From Akkermansia muciniphila (lineage in GTDB: Bacteria > Verrucomicrobiota > Verrucomicrobiia > Limisphaerales > JADLHS01), in assembly GCA_945882065.1 (NCBI GenBank), contig CAMCWI010000007.1, positions 1 through 41,748 of the forward strand: DNA of 41,748 bases, written 5' to 3'. How positions within the stretch are numbered: position 1 is the first letter of the stretch; each line of letters begins with the position of its first letter. A program made the position numbers and the translations under genes. The notes below the pieces were generated by a model. That model ran no database searches. It was not told where the DNA came from and was given only the letters and a program-made list of their open reading frames with translations. Of the stretch, positions 32,206 to 39,808 are shown piece by piece.

Positions 32206-33069
32206 ATGTCACAACATCGCATCGGCATCATCGGCGGCAGCGGGCTTTACAACATTGAAGGCTTCACCAACCAGAAATGGGTGAAGATCAAAACGCCGTT
32301 CGGTGCGCCCTCGGATGAATTGTTCACCGGCGTGCTCGCCGGACGCGAAGTGGTTTTCCTTCCGCGTCACGCGCGCGGACATCGCATCCTACCGAGCGAG
32401 TTGAACCATCGCGCCAACATCTGGGCCATGAAAAAACTGGGTGTCGCATGGATCATCAGCGTCAGTGCCGTCGGCTCGCTTCAGAAGGAATACAAGCCTT
32501 GCGACATCGTGCTGGTGAATCAATTTTTGGATCGCACCAAACGCGACTTTGAACACACGTTCTTCGGACGCGGTATCGTTGGGCATGTGGCATTCGCGGA
32601 TCCGATCTGCGAAGAGTTGCGGCAGTTGCTCCTGAAATCCGCTCGCGCACAGAAAGCGCGCGTCCACGACGGCGGCACTTATGTGAACATGGAAGGGCCG
32701 CAGTTCAGCACGCGCGCCGAATCCACCACAAACCACAAGCTCGGCTACGACGTCGTCGGCATGACGAATCTCGGTGAGGCCAAGTGTGCCCGCGAAGCGG
32801 AGATCGCTTATGCGACGATGGCGATGATCACGGATTACGATTGTTGGAAGACGGATGAAGCGCATGTGACCGTGGAGATGGTGGTGTCCAATGTGACGCA
32901 GAACGCCGCAACCGCGAAGTCCGTCATCACGCCCGCCATCGCGCAGATTCCCGCCGCGCCAAACTGGCCGTGTCACTCGGCACTCAACAACGCCATCATG
33001 ACCGATCGCAAAGTCTGGCCAAAGAAAACCATCGCCGAATTGAAGCCGATTCTGGCGAAGTATCTGTGA
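32206..33069 (+). CDS. mtnP: S-methyl-5'-thioadenosine phosphorylase
   Basis: This 287-residue enzyme splits methylthioadenosine with inorganic phosphate to adenine and methylthioribose-1-phosphate, in methionine salvage. It starts RIGIIGGSGLYNIEGF and has the phosphate site FLPRHARGHRILPSELNHRA, ISVSAVGSLQKEYKPCDIVL, DQFL-like VNQFLDRTKR, GGTYVNMEGPQFSTRAES and DVVGMTNLGEAKCAREAEI, then the purine-site MITDYDCWK. ATG at 32206 directly opens the family N-terminus. Length is normal. The next gene starts 69 bp downstream. Confidence 0.95.
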   Translation: MSQHRIGIIGGSGLYNIEGFTNQKWVKIKTPFGAPSDELFTGVLAGREVVFLPRHARGHRILPSELNHRANIWAMKKLGVAWIISVSAVGSLQKEYKPCDIVLVNQFLDRTKRDFEHTFFGRGIVGHVAFADPICEELRQLLLKSARAQKARVHDGGTYVNMEGPQFSTRAESTTNHKLGYDVVGMTNLGEAKCAREAEIAYATMAMITDYDCWKTDEAHVTVEMVVSNVTQNAATAKSVITPAIAQIPAAPNWPCHSALNNAIMTDRKVWPKKTIAELKPILAKYL

Positions 33070-33138
33070 ACGTTTTGTGGCTTGGCCACTTTGCGCCTTT
33101 CCATTGAATCTAATTTGAGCTTCCCGCATCATGCGCCC

Positions 33139-33792
33139 ATGAAATGCGTGGTCACCGCCGGGCCGACTTTTGAACTGCTGGATCAAGCGCGTCGGCTCAC
33201 AAACTTTTCCACGGGACGACTCGGCACGGAACTCGCCAACTTCCTCACCGCGCGCGGGCACGATGTCACGTTGCTGCTCGGTGAACAATCCACGCACTGC
33301 GGTGAGCGCAACGCCGCCAACGTTATCCGCTTCGCCACCACGGCGGACTTGTCGGCGAAACTAGAGGCACTCGCACAACAAAACTGCGATGCCGTGTTCC
33401 ACGCAGCAGCGGTGAGTGATTTCATGTTCGGCAAAGTCTGGTCGCGCGCAGCTTCGGGTGAGTTAACCGAGATCAAGTCAGGCAAGTTCTCCACGCGTCA
33501 GGGAAACTTGCTCGCGGAACTCGTTCCCACGCCAAAGATCATTGCATCCCTGCGCGATTGGTTTCCCAAGGCGCAGATCGTCGGCTGGAAATACGAAGTG
33601 GACGGAGATCAAGCGGGAGTGTTGAAGGCTGCTCAAGTTCAGATGCGCGAGTGCCGCACCGATGCGTGTGTGACCAACGGCCCAGCTTACGGACGCAGCT
33701 TTGGACTGCTGACCGCAGACGGGAAGCTCTCTGACTTAGGCGGCAGCGAGGAATTATTCTCCGCGCTGGAGCTGTTGATCCAGAGCCGATGA
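33139..33792 (+). CDS. CoaB-like phosphopantothenoylcysteine synthetase (DFP) domain protein
   Basis: From ATG 33139 the protein is 217 residues. It shows the DFP/CoaB elements CVVTAGPTFELLDQARRLTN, FSTGRLGTELANFLTARGHD, VFHAAAVSDFMFGKV, EIKSGKFS and LLAELVPTPKIIASL, which bind CTP and phosphopantothenate in coenzyme A synthesis. The flavoprotein CoaC decarboxylase domain is absent, so this is a split CoaB or a CoaB-like protein; the partner must lie elsewhere. An upstream in-frame ATG at 33082 is less likely because the domain begins at once at 33139. The stop overlaps the ATG of the next gene (ATGA), which indicates translational coupling. Confidence 0.85.
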   Translation: MKCVVTAGPTFELLDQARRLTNFSTGRLGTELANFLTARGHDVTLLLGEQSTHCGERNAANVIRFATTADLSAKLEALAQQNCDAVFHAAAVSDFMFGKVWSRAASGELTEIKSGKFSTRQGNLLAELVPTPKIIASLRDWFPKAQIVGWKYEVDGDQAGVLKAAQVQMRECRTDACVTNGPAYGRSFGLLTADGKLSDLGGSEELFSALELLIQSR

Positions 33793-34523
33793 AAGCGTTG
33801 CGATTTGGCTTCCGCGCGATCTGGGTCATCGCAGAGCTATTCGGCTTCTTCTGCGATTACGCATGGCGATGGCTCAGGCACGGCGGCGCACTTCCCCAAG
33901 CAGAACGCTCGCGCTGGCTTCAACGCAGCTCACGTCGCACGCTGAAAGTATTCTCTCTTGCTACAACGCACGAAGGCCCGCCACCCGCCGCCGGACTTCT
34001 TGTCTGCAATCACCTCAGCTATCTCGACATCCTTGTGCTCGCGTCGCTCGCGCATGCCGTGTTTGTGGCCAAAAGCGAGGTGCGGAGCTGGCCGGTGTTC
34101 GGATGGTGCGCGAGCCTCGCGGGAACTTTGTTTGTGGTTCGCGCGCGTCGTACCGATGTGTCACGGATGAACGCAGAGATAGAACACACACTCGACGGCG
34201 GCAATGTGCTGGTGTTGTTCCCCGAAGGCACGAGCTGGAATGGCAGCGAGGTATTGCCGTTCAAATCCTCGCTGCTCGAACCCATCGTCGGCTCGAAACA
34301 CCCACTGACAGTCACGCACATCAGCTACTCGCTGGCCGACGGAGATGTGGCGAACGACATCTGTTACTGGGGCGACATGACGTTCCTCCCGCACCTGTTG
34401 AAATTATTGACGAAGAAACAGATCAACGCGCGAGTCTGCTTTGCGCCAGTGTTGAATCCTGCGCTGGATCGGAAGGAGCTCGCCGTGCAACTTCATGCGG
34501 AAGTGGTGCGGTTGAAGAGGTGA
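33789..34523 (+). CDS. PlsC-like 1-acyl-glycerol-3-phosphate / lyso-lipid acyltransferase
   Basis: This 244-residue protein has an N-terminal hydrophobic anchor (FRAIWVIAELFGFFCDYA) and the acyltransferase motifs CNHLSYLDILVL (the NHxxxxD catalytic pair), AKSEVRSWPVFGWCASLAGT, and LVLFPEGTSWNGSEVLPFKS. It transfers an acyl chain to a lysolipid at the inner membrane. Members of this family include PlsC (phosphatidate) and OlsA (ornithine lipid second acylation). The OlsB-like gene at 5972 makes OlsA a formal possibility, but nothing in the sequence decides. Its ATG overlaps the coaB stop by 4 bases. Confidence 0.88.
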   Translation: MKALRFGFRAIWVIAELFGFFCDYAWRWLRHGGALPQAERSRWLQRSSRRTLKVFSLATTHEGPPPAAGLLVCNHLSYLDILVLASLAHAVFVAKSEVRSWPVFGWCASLAGTLFVVRARRTDVSRMNAEIEHTLDGGNVLVLFPEGTSWNGSEVLPFKSSLLEPIVGSKHPLTVTHISYSLADGDVANDICYWGDMTFLPHLLKLLTKKQINARVCFAPVLNPALDRKELAVQLHAEVVRLKR

Positions 34524-34537
34524 ACAGCCAACCACCG

Positions 34538-35389
34538 TCACACCTGCGCGCGGATGCCGTTCAAGTATTTCAAACCTTCGGTCGCGAGTTGTTCGGGAGA
34601 GTCGGCGAGTTGCCGCCAGATGCAACAGAGCCGTGCAATTTCCGGCATGTTCGGATCGAAAGACTCGATGGTGACGCAACCCTGGTAATTCACCGACTTG
34701 AGTGCGCGGAAAAAATCCAGCCACGGCACTTGACCGCGCCCCGGAATACCGCGCTGATTTTCGCACGCGTGAATATAGCCGAGCAACGGGCCGCACGTTT
34801 TCACTGAGCCGACGAAGTCGTCTTCCTCGCGGATCATGTGGAACGAGTCCAGATGGACACGCACGTTGGGTTGACCTACTTCCTTGCAGAACGCGACGGC
34901 ATCCGCAGCGATGTTGATGAAGTGCGACTCGAAACGGTTGACCGGTTCTACGGCGATGTTCAGGCCGGGCGCGACGCGCGCAGCGTATTGGGCGAGTGTA
35001 CGAAAATGTTCCACCGCCCAGTTCCATTCGCTGCTCGTGCGCATCTTGCCGGTGAGATAACCCCACCCAGCGTAGGTCACGCCGCCGTAGCCTTTCGATC
35101 CGCACTCCGCGCTCAGATCAATGAGCCGCCTGGAATAATTCAGCGCAGCGGCTCGAACACTTGATTCCGGCGAGATCGGATTGGCGTGAGCAGGCAGTCC
35201 AATGCCGGTGTAGATTTCGAGTCCAAGATCGGCGGCGCGTCGTTTGACCTTTGCAGCGGGAAAATTATCCGCGTCGAACGGGATGATTTCCAGCGCGTCG
35301 AAGCCGAGTGATTTTGCCTTGTCGAGAAGCGGGAGGTCTTTTTCAACGAACGTTGCGCTGAAGAGAAGTGAGTGGATGCCAAATGTCAT
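34538..35389 (-). CDS. Sugar phosphate isomerase/epimerase (xylose-isomerase-like TIM barrel)
   Basis: The product is 283 residues from ATG 35387-35389 (MTFGIHSLLFSATFVEKDLP); the longer in-frame start reads unlike the family. It resembles D-tagatose/D-psicose 3-epimerases: LGFDALEIIPFDADNFPA, YTGIGLPAHANPISPE, INIAADAVAFCKEVGQPNVR and VHLDSFHMIREEDDF. The metal ligands can be placed as Glu in VEPVNRFE, Asp in HLDSFHM, and Glu in TIESFDPN, with a His in LGYIHACENQRG. Substrate unknown. It is convergent with the PlsC-like gene, 14 bp apart. Confidence 0.85.
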   Translation of the reverse strand: MTFGIHSLLFSATFVEKDLPLLDKAKSLGFDALEIIPFDADNFPAAKVKRRAADLGLEIYTGIGLPAHANPISPESSVRAAALNYSRRLIDLSAECGSKGYGGVTYAGWGYLTGKMRTSSEWNWAVEHFRTLAQYAARVAPGLNIAVEPVNRFESHFINIAADAVAFCKEVGQPNVRVHLDSFHMIREEDDFVGSVKTCGPLLGYIHACENQRGIPGRGQVPWLDFFRALKSVNYQGCVTIESFDPNMPEIARLCCIWRQLADSPEQLATEGLKYLNGIRAQV

Positions 35390-35542
35390 AGGATTGATTT
35401 GTCCTCTCTGAGTAAAGGAACAACGCGAGTCATGCAATCGTAAAACTTAACATCCGAGACGATGATGGCTTGGATGAAACTTTACTTTGCGCGCACCGAT
35501 GTCTCCGTTTTGTCCAGACTCCTGTTGCAATCCAGCAGTTGA

Positions 35543-37618
35543 TCACGGCACGCGGTACACGCGGAAGAAGCGCGTCGCATCGCTGAGGTTTGTGGCGTAG
35601 GTGAAGTTTACTCCTGTGGCGACGAGGTTGTTCGCCAACATGCTCCATGTCGTCAGGTTGGTGGAACTTTCCACGCGATACGGCTGGCCGGGGACAGATT
35701 GCCAGTTGAGCGTCACGGTCAGATTGGTGCGCGTGAAGGAGAGCAGCTTGAACGGCTTGTCGTAGGGATTGTTGAACGTCATCAGCACGGGCAGATGATC
35801 GGACGCAACCTTGCAATCGTTGCTGTTTAAGTTTGGTGGCAGCGGCGTCAACCGGTCGGTGCGGAAGACCCGACTGGTCTTGATGTTCGAATACAGGAGC
35901 GGCCCGGGGAAAATGAAATCAATGCGGCTGCCGGGATTGGCTGTGGTGGTGGAAAAGGTGTTGATGCTGCCGGTGACGGAATTCTTCGGACTGGTCAGGT
36001 TCAAACCGGTGACGGGACTGATGAGTTTTTGGATGGCGAGCGCGTTGGGGTCGTCGTCGTTCATGTCGCCTGTAAGCGTGTAGGGATCGTACGGGTAAAG
36101 GACAAAGAGGTTGGTGGCGAAAAAGTTGGTGATGGCGGTGGCTTCGGCGGCGCGTTTGGCGGAGGCGTCCGCGTAGGTGGTGCCTGCAGTGGATTTCAGA
36201 TGCGTGGTGAAAACATGCAAGGGCCGCGCGAAACCGGGCACGGCGATCTGCGCTTCAAACAGGTCGCGCGTGAAGTTGTCGAGCGCGTTGTTGGCATTGC
36301 TGTAGCCGAAACTGCGAAGATCAATGCCATCAAGCCATTTGTTCGAGCGCGTAATGGAGTAGCGGCTGGCGATGGCGCTGCAAATCGAACCATCCGTACC
36401 GCTGCTGACGGCGAGAAAGTAACCAGGCAGGAACGCGCTGATGAAATTGGTCATCTCGTGGCGCAGATCGAAGGGGATTTCATTGAAGGTGATGATGTCG
36501 GGTTGCAGGTATTGCAACTGTCGCGCGATGGCCTGCACTTGCGCGGCGTTCGTGCTCCAATCCAATGCGCCGTTGCCTTTGACATTGTAAGTCAGCAACG
36601 AAACGCCAGGCATGAACGGCGGCAGCGGCACAACTATCAGCGTGACGGTCTGACTGTTGGTGACGCCGGCGGAGTTGGTGATCACGACGAGATAGTTGCC
36701 GCTTTCATTCGTCGTGACGCTGTTGAGGGTGAGGCTGGAACTGGTGGCGCCGAGGAGGTTCGTGTTGTTGAACTGCCACTGATAGGCGGGCGCAGGATTG
36801 CCGGTGGCGATGACAGAGAAGGTTGCGTTGCCACCCACGGTTGCTGTTTGGCTTTGTGGTTGAGTGAGGATGTTGGGAGCGGCGGGCGGGTTGCTGATGC
36901 CGCCGCTGAAGGAGACGGTCAGGTCATCAATGGCGAGGCCACTGTCAGAACCGGTGTCATCAATATCCGACCAGCGCAACATGAGTTCCTGTCCTGGCAA
37001 CACACTTACGCCAGTCAAAATTACGTTGGCGAAAATCAGCCGGTTCGTCGTTGCATTGCCATCCATAGCGGACGTGACGGCGGAAAGGTTTGGGGAAACA
37101 AAATTCAGGGGAGTGAAATTGCTCCATGTCGCAGCGGAGTGAGTGTTGGTGATGGGAGAGCTGCTGACACCGACGGAAAAGGCAAGTGTCTGGCTTGAGG
37201 CAGTGTTTCCAGTGCGCCATTGCTCGCCGAGGTAGGAGACGGTGATGTTCGTTTGCGTGGAGGCAATGTTATTGGTAAAGCGCACACCAAAGGCAAGGGG
37301 TGTGGCCGTACCTGAAGCTAGCGATCCAAGCGCGCGATCAGCGACGCTGCTGACACCCGCCACGCCATAACTGTGAATACCGCCTGTGGTCGAAGTTCCA
37401 GTATCTGCAAGGTAGTTTGTGCTATCGCCGTTTCCCTTGGAAGAATACCAGCCGAGAAGGGTCGTGTTGTTTGTCCAATTGGCATTGGCAGCACCGAGCA
37501 AATCAAAATTCTGCGTGTAACTGCCGCTGCTCATTTGAATTTGAGCGGGTGTGGGTGATGCGGTCAGGACAGCCAGCAGAATGAGTGCGGGGAAAAGCAG
37601 GGTGTCTCGATTTTTCAT
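35543..37618 (-). CDS. Secreted endonuclease/exonuclease/phosphatase-family protein with Ig-like domain
   Basis: The 691-residue protein starts at ATG 37616-37618, giving a signal peptide (MKNRDTLLFPALILLAVLTA, cleavage near TPAQ). Residues about 25-240 are a beta-rich, Asn/Thr-rich binding region (SYTQNFDLLGAANANW); about 243-326 an Ig-like domain (ILTQPQSQTATVGGNATFSV, NESGNYLVVITNSAG); about 335-625 the EEP catalytic domain with TYNVKGNG, ITFNEIPFDL, TTHLKS, LTGDMNDDDP, SRIDFIFPG and ASDHLPV, i.e. all usual Asn, Glu, His, Asp and Asp-His residues. The rest is the shared C-terminal module (PGQPYRVESSTNLTTW, RFFRVYRVP). It should be an extracellular metal-dependent nuclease or phosphodiesterase and could release phosphate or nucleotides from DNA. 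No Pho-box-like repeat was found upstream. Confidence 0.85.
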   Translation of the reverse strand: MKNRDTLLFPALILLAVLTASPTPAQIQMSSGSYTQNFDLLGAANANWTNNTTLLGWYSSKGNGDSTNYLADTGTSTTGGIHSYGVAGVSSVADRALGSLASGTATPLAFGVRFTNNIASTQTNITVSYLGEQWRTGNTASSQTLAFSVGVSSSPITNTHSAATWSNFTPLNFVSPNLSAVTSAMDGNATTNRLIFANVILTGVSVLPGQELMLRWSDIDDTGSDSGLAIDDLTVSFSGGISNPPAAPNILTQPQSQTATVGGNATFSVIATGNPAPAYQWQFNNTNLLGATSSSLTLNSVTTNESGNYLVVITNSAGVTNSQTVTLIVVPLPPFMPGVSLLTYNVKGNGALDWSTNAAQVQAIARQLQYLQPDIITFNEIPFDLRHEMTNFISAFLPGYFLAVSSGTDGSICSAIASRYSITRSNKWLDGIDLRSFGYSNANNALDNFTRDLFEAQIAVPGFARPLHVFTTHLKSTAGTTYADASAKRAAEATAITNFFATNLFVLYPYDPYTLTGDMNDDDPNALAIQKLISPVTGLNLTSPKNSVTGSINTFSTTTANPGSRIDFIFPGPLLYSNIKTSRVFRTDRLTPLPPNLNSNDCKVASDHLPVLMTFNNPYDKPFKLLSFTRTNLTVTLNWQSVPGQPYRVESSTNLTTWSMLANNLVATGVNFTYATNLSDATRFFRVYRVP

Positions 37619-37756
37619 TGATACAACAGTCCTCAGAAACCTCTCCGAAAACTGTGGGCAAAGAGTATTCGCACAAGGACCCGCACTGCGAAAGTGGTTT
37701 TCCATCGAACAACTGACCGATAATTCCAAGAAGTGAAGGTGGACGGTTGTTCCGAT

Positions 37757-39343
37757 TCAAGCCCGCAAGGCTTTGGGAAGTCTGAATGGCAGATGCGCGG
37801 GATTGACCCGCGTCACAGGTGCGGGTTTGCAAGCACCGCCATTCACGCTGACGCTCAAGGCGACTATCCCGACGAAAAGCGCAAGGTCGTTTTGGAACGA
37901 ACCAAAGACAGCAAAGAAAAAGAGCACCTTGGTCAGGAAATACGCCAGAAGGAATGTGTTTAACTGCCGGTGTTCAGGATCGCCATATCGGTAGTTGTTG
38001 ATGAGCACCTTTGCGGAAGCGAACAGAAACCAGAGAAAACCAATCACGCCAAAAATACCAAGCGGGATGATTAAAGACAGTGGGCCATTGTGGAAATCTA
38101 AAGCGGTCATCGCATTGCTGGCGTCGTCGTCGTTGCCTCGGGACTTATAATCCGAGAAAGCAGAATTCATTTCTGCCTCACGGGGGTCTATTCCGTAGCC
38201 TTTGCCGACGATCAGGTACTGCGGGATTGTGGGAATGACTTCCTCCCACATTCTGATACGCCATTGTGACGAGTGTTCAGCGGAATTTTTTGCTAGGGGG
38301 CTGACTTCAATTGGCAGGAAGCTTAACGAGCGCTGGACTGTAAGCGGCATTTTTTGAACGAACGGAAGGCTGACCACCGCCAACAATATGCCAACTAGCA
38401 GCAGGATTGGGGCAAGGCTGGTACGATGTAACCCCTCGAACAGGAACAGGCAGAAAAATATCATGATGAACATGATCGGGATAGATCGGTATCCACCAGC
38501 CAAACTGATCCACGCAATGGCAAGGAATGCCAGCAGTCGCCACGGTTGGTTGATTCCGAATCCGCCCCTGAACTGCAAGGGCAAAAACCTCCAGCGCTCA
38601 CCCCCACCGAAAAGACCTTTCATGCCGTGACGTGCAAGGATGAAACTTAGCACCCCGGCGGCAGCCATGGTTACTCCGCTCAACCGCATGTTTTCGGTCG
38701 GCCCTCCGCCTGACAGTGCTGCCATATTCTCAACGGGGAACAGGGCAAACAAGAAGTGCAATCCGCCCGGCATCCACGGGGCTAAACTTCCGATAATCAT
38801 GCTGAGCGTGCCGAGAAAATACAGGGCGGCATAGAGCAATGATCGCTCTTTCGGAATTCGATACGCAGTGATGGCAAAATAGCCAGCGATGGCGCAAAAT
38901 AATTGAACGTAACGTTTGCCTCCAATGGATGCCCCGCCAAATGCCGCGATGCCAATGCCGCCTGTAAGTTTTGCCGTCAAAACAATCACAAAGGCCAGGA
39001 ATACCAGCGACCATGTGATGGATGGAACACCAGCAAACACCACATCGCGCTTGAGGATTTGCTGGAGAATAGTCAGCAGAAGACTGATGGCTGTCATTAC
39101 CATCCACAGGTAGGGCGAACCTTGGATGAAGAACAACACCATGCTCATGTTCCAACTCGCGATCAGCAGCAAATGATGCCATTTCAAAAGAATCGGGAGC
39201 AGCGGCAGCGCAGCCACCGTCACCACCACGGCAAAGCTCATGCGATCCATGGGGTTCGCCACCAAGTAGCCAAGATAAATGGCTAATGGCAGACAAAGCC
39301 CGTAGATGATCAACGAGCGGATGATGACTAACGCATTCGTCAT
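37757..39343 (-). CDS. O-antigen-ligase-like polytopic membrane protein
   Basis: The 528-residue protein has about twelve hydrophobic segments, for example SLIIYGLCLPLAIYLGYLVA, SFAVVVTVAALPLLPILL, WMVMTAISLLLTILQQIL and IPIMFIMIFFCLFLFEGL, and a large extracytoplasmic loop after LPFVQKMPLTVQRSLSFLPI containing WRIRMWEEVIPTIPQYLIVG and GYGIDPREAEMN, then HNGPLSLIIPLGIFGVIGFL. This is the Wzy_C/WaaL plan, with the conserved loop ending in an H-N-x-x-L motif. Such proteins join or polymerise polysaccharides at the periplasmic face. No glycosyltransferase or Wzx gene is next to it, so its substrate is unknown. ATG is at 39341-39343. It is upstream of, and on the same strand as, the secreted EEP gene. 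Confidence 0.75.
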   Translation of the reverse strand: MTNALVIIRSLIIYGLCLPLAIYLGYLVANPMDRMSFAVVVTVAALPLLPILLKWHHLLLIASWNMSMVLFFIQGSPYLWMVMTAISLLLTILQQILKRDVVFAGVPSITWSLVFLAFVIVLTAKLTGGIGIAAFGGASIGGKRYVQLFCAIAGYFAITAYRIPKERSLLYAALYFLGTLSMIIGSLAPWMPGGLHFLFALFPVENMAALSGGGPTENMRLSGVTMAAAGVLSFILARHGMKGLFGGGERWRFLPLQFRGGFGINQPWRLLAFLAIAWISLAGGYRSIPIMFIMIFFCLFLFEGLHRTSLAPILLLVGILLAVVSLPFVQKMPLTVQRSLSFLPIEVSPLAKNSAEHSSQWRIRMWEEVIPTIPQYLIVGKGYGIDPREAEMNSAFSDYKSRGNDDDASNAMTALDFHNGPLSLIIPLGIFGVIGFLWFLFASAKVLINNYRYGDPEHRQLNTFLLAYFLTKVLFFFAVFGSFQNDLALFVGIVALSVSVNGGACKPAPVTRVNPAHLPFRLPKALRA

Positions 39344-39808
39344 TCGTCAGTTCTTCTCTTGCCGTCTCCCCCGGAACAAGTCGCAACAAACCTTCAATTC
39401 CGGCTTGAGACAGTTATTCGACACTCGAATGAATTATATGCTCAAAGCATAAGATTCCAACCCACAACATGCCGAAGGTGCAAAAACTTCAACACAATAC
39501 ATGCCATCATCAATCCAGCCTGAAATTAGGGTGATTCATTCCTGTCCAGTGTGTCGTCGCGGGACACCCCCGTACCAAAAACTCTCTCCCGGCATCCCTG
39601 CTACAAGCCCGATGACTCAAGCGCCTCGGCATCAAACCTAAAAGCTGTTCTTGGTGATCGTTCCAGACCAGCAAGGTCATAGACTCACAAATCAGTTTCA
39701 AATGACAGAGCATCCGGCGACACCGGTTGCTCCCCGGCTCCCTGGCGATTGACACCGCGCGCTGTTTTTGCGGAAATGAGGGACGCAATTTATAAAGCCC
39801 AAATCATT
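39344..39808. other. Intergenic region between divergent O-antigen-ligase-like and acs genes
   Basis: These 465 bases hold no gene that I can support. A minus-strand stretch (39510-39788) is open but Arg/His-rich and looks non-coding. TTGACA occurs at 39747-39752, 57 bases before the acs start, without a good -10 at the usual distance. No riboswitch, tRNA or 11-bp-phased repeat was seen. Confidence 0.4.

Noticed and set aside
33077-33089. Small hairpin after mtnP as a terminator
   Set aside because: Only a 5-bp stem with a three-base loop; too weak to call.
33863-34807. Plus-strand open frame overlapping the PlsC-like gene and the epimerase
   Set aside because: It is Arg/His-rich, in a shifted frame across two real genes, so a shadow.
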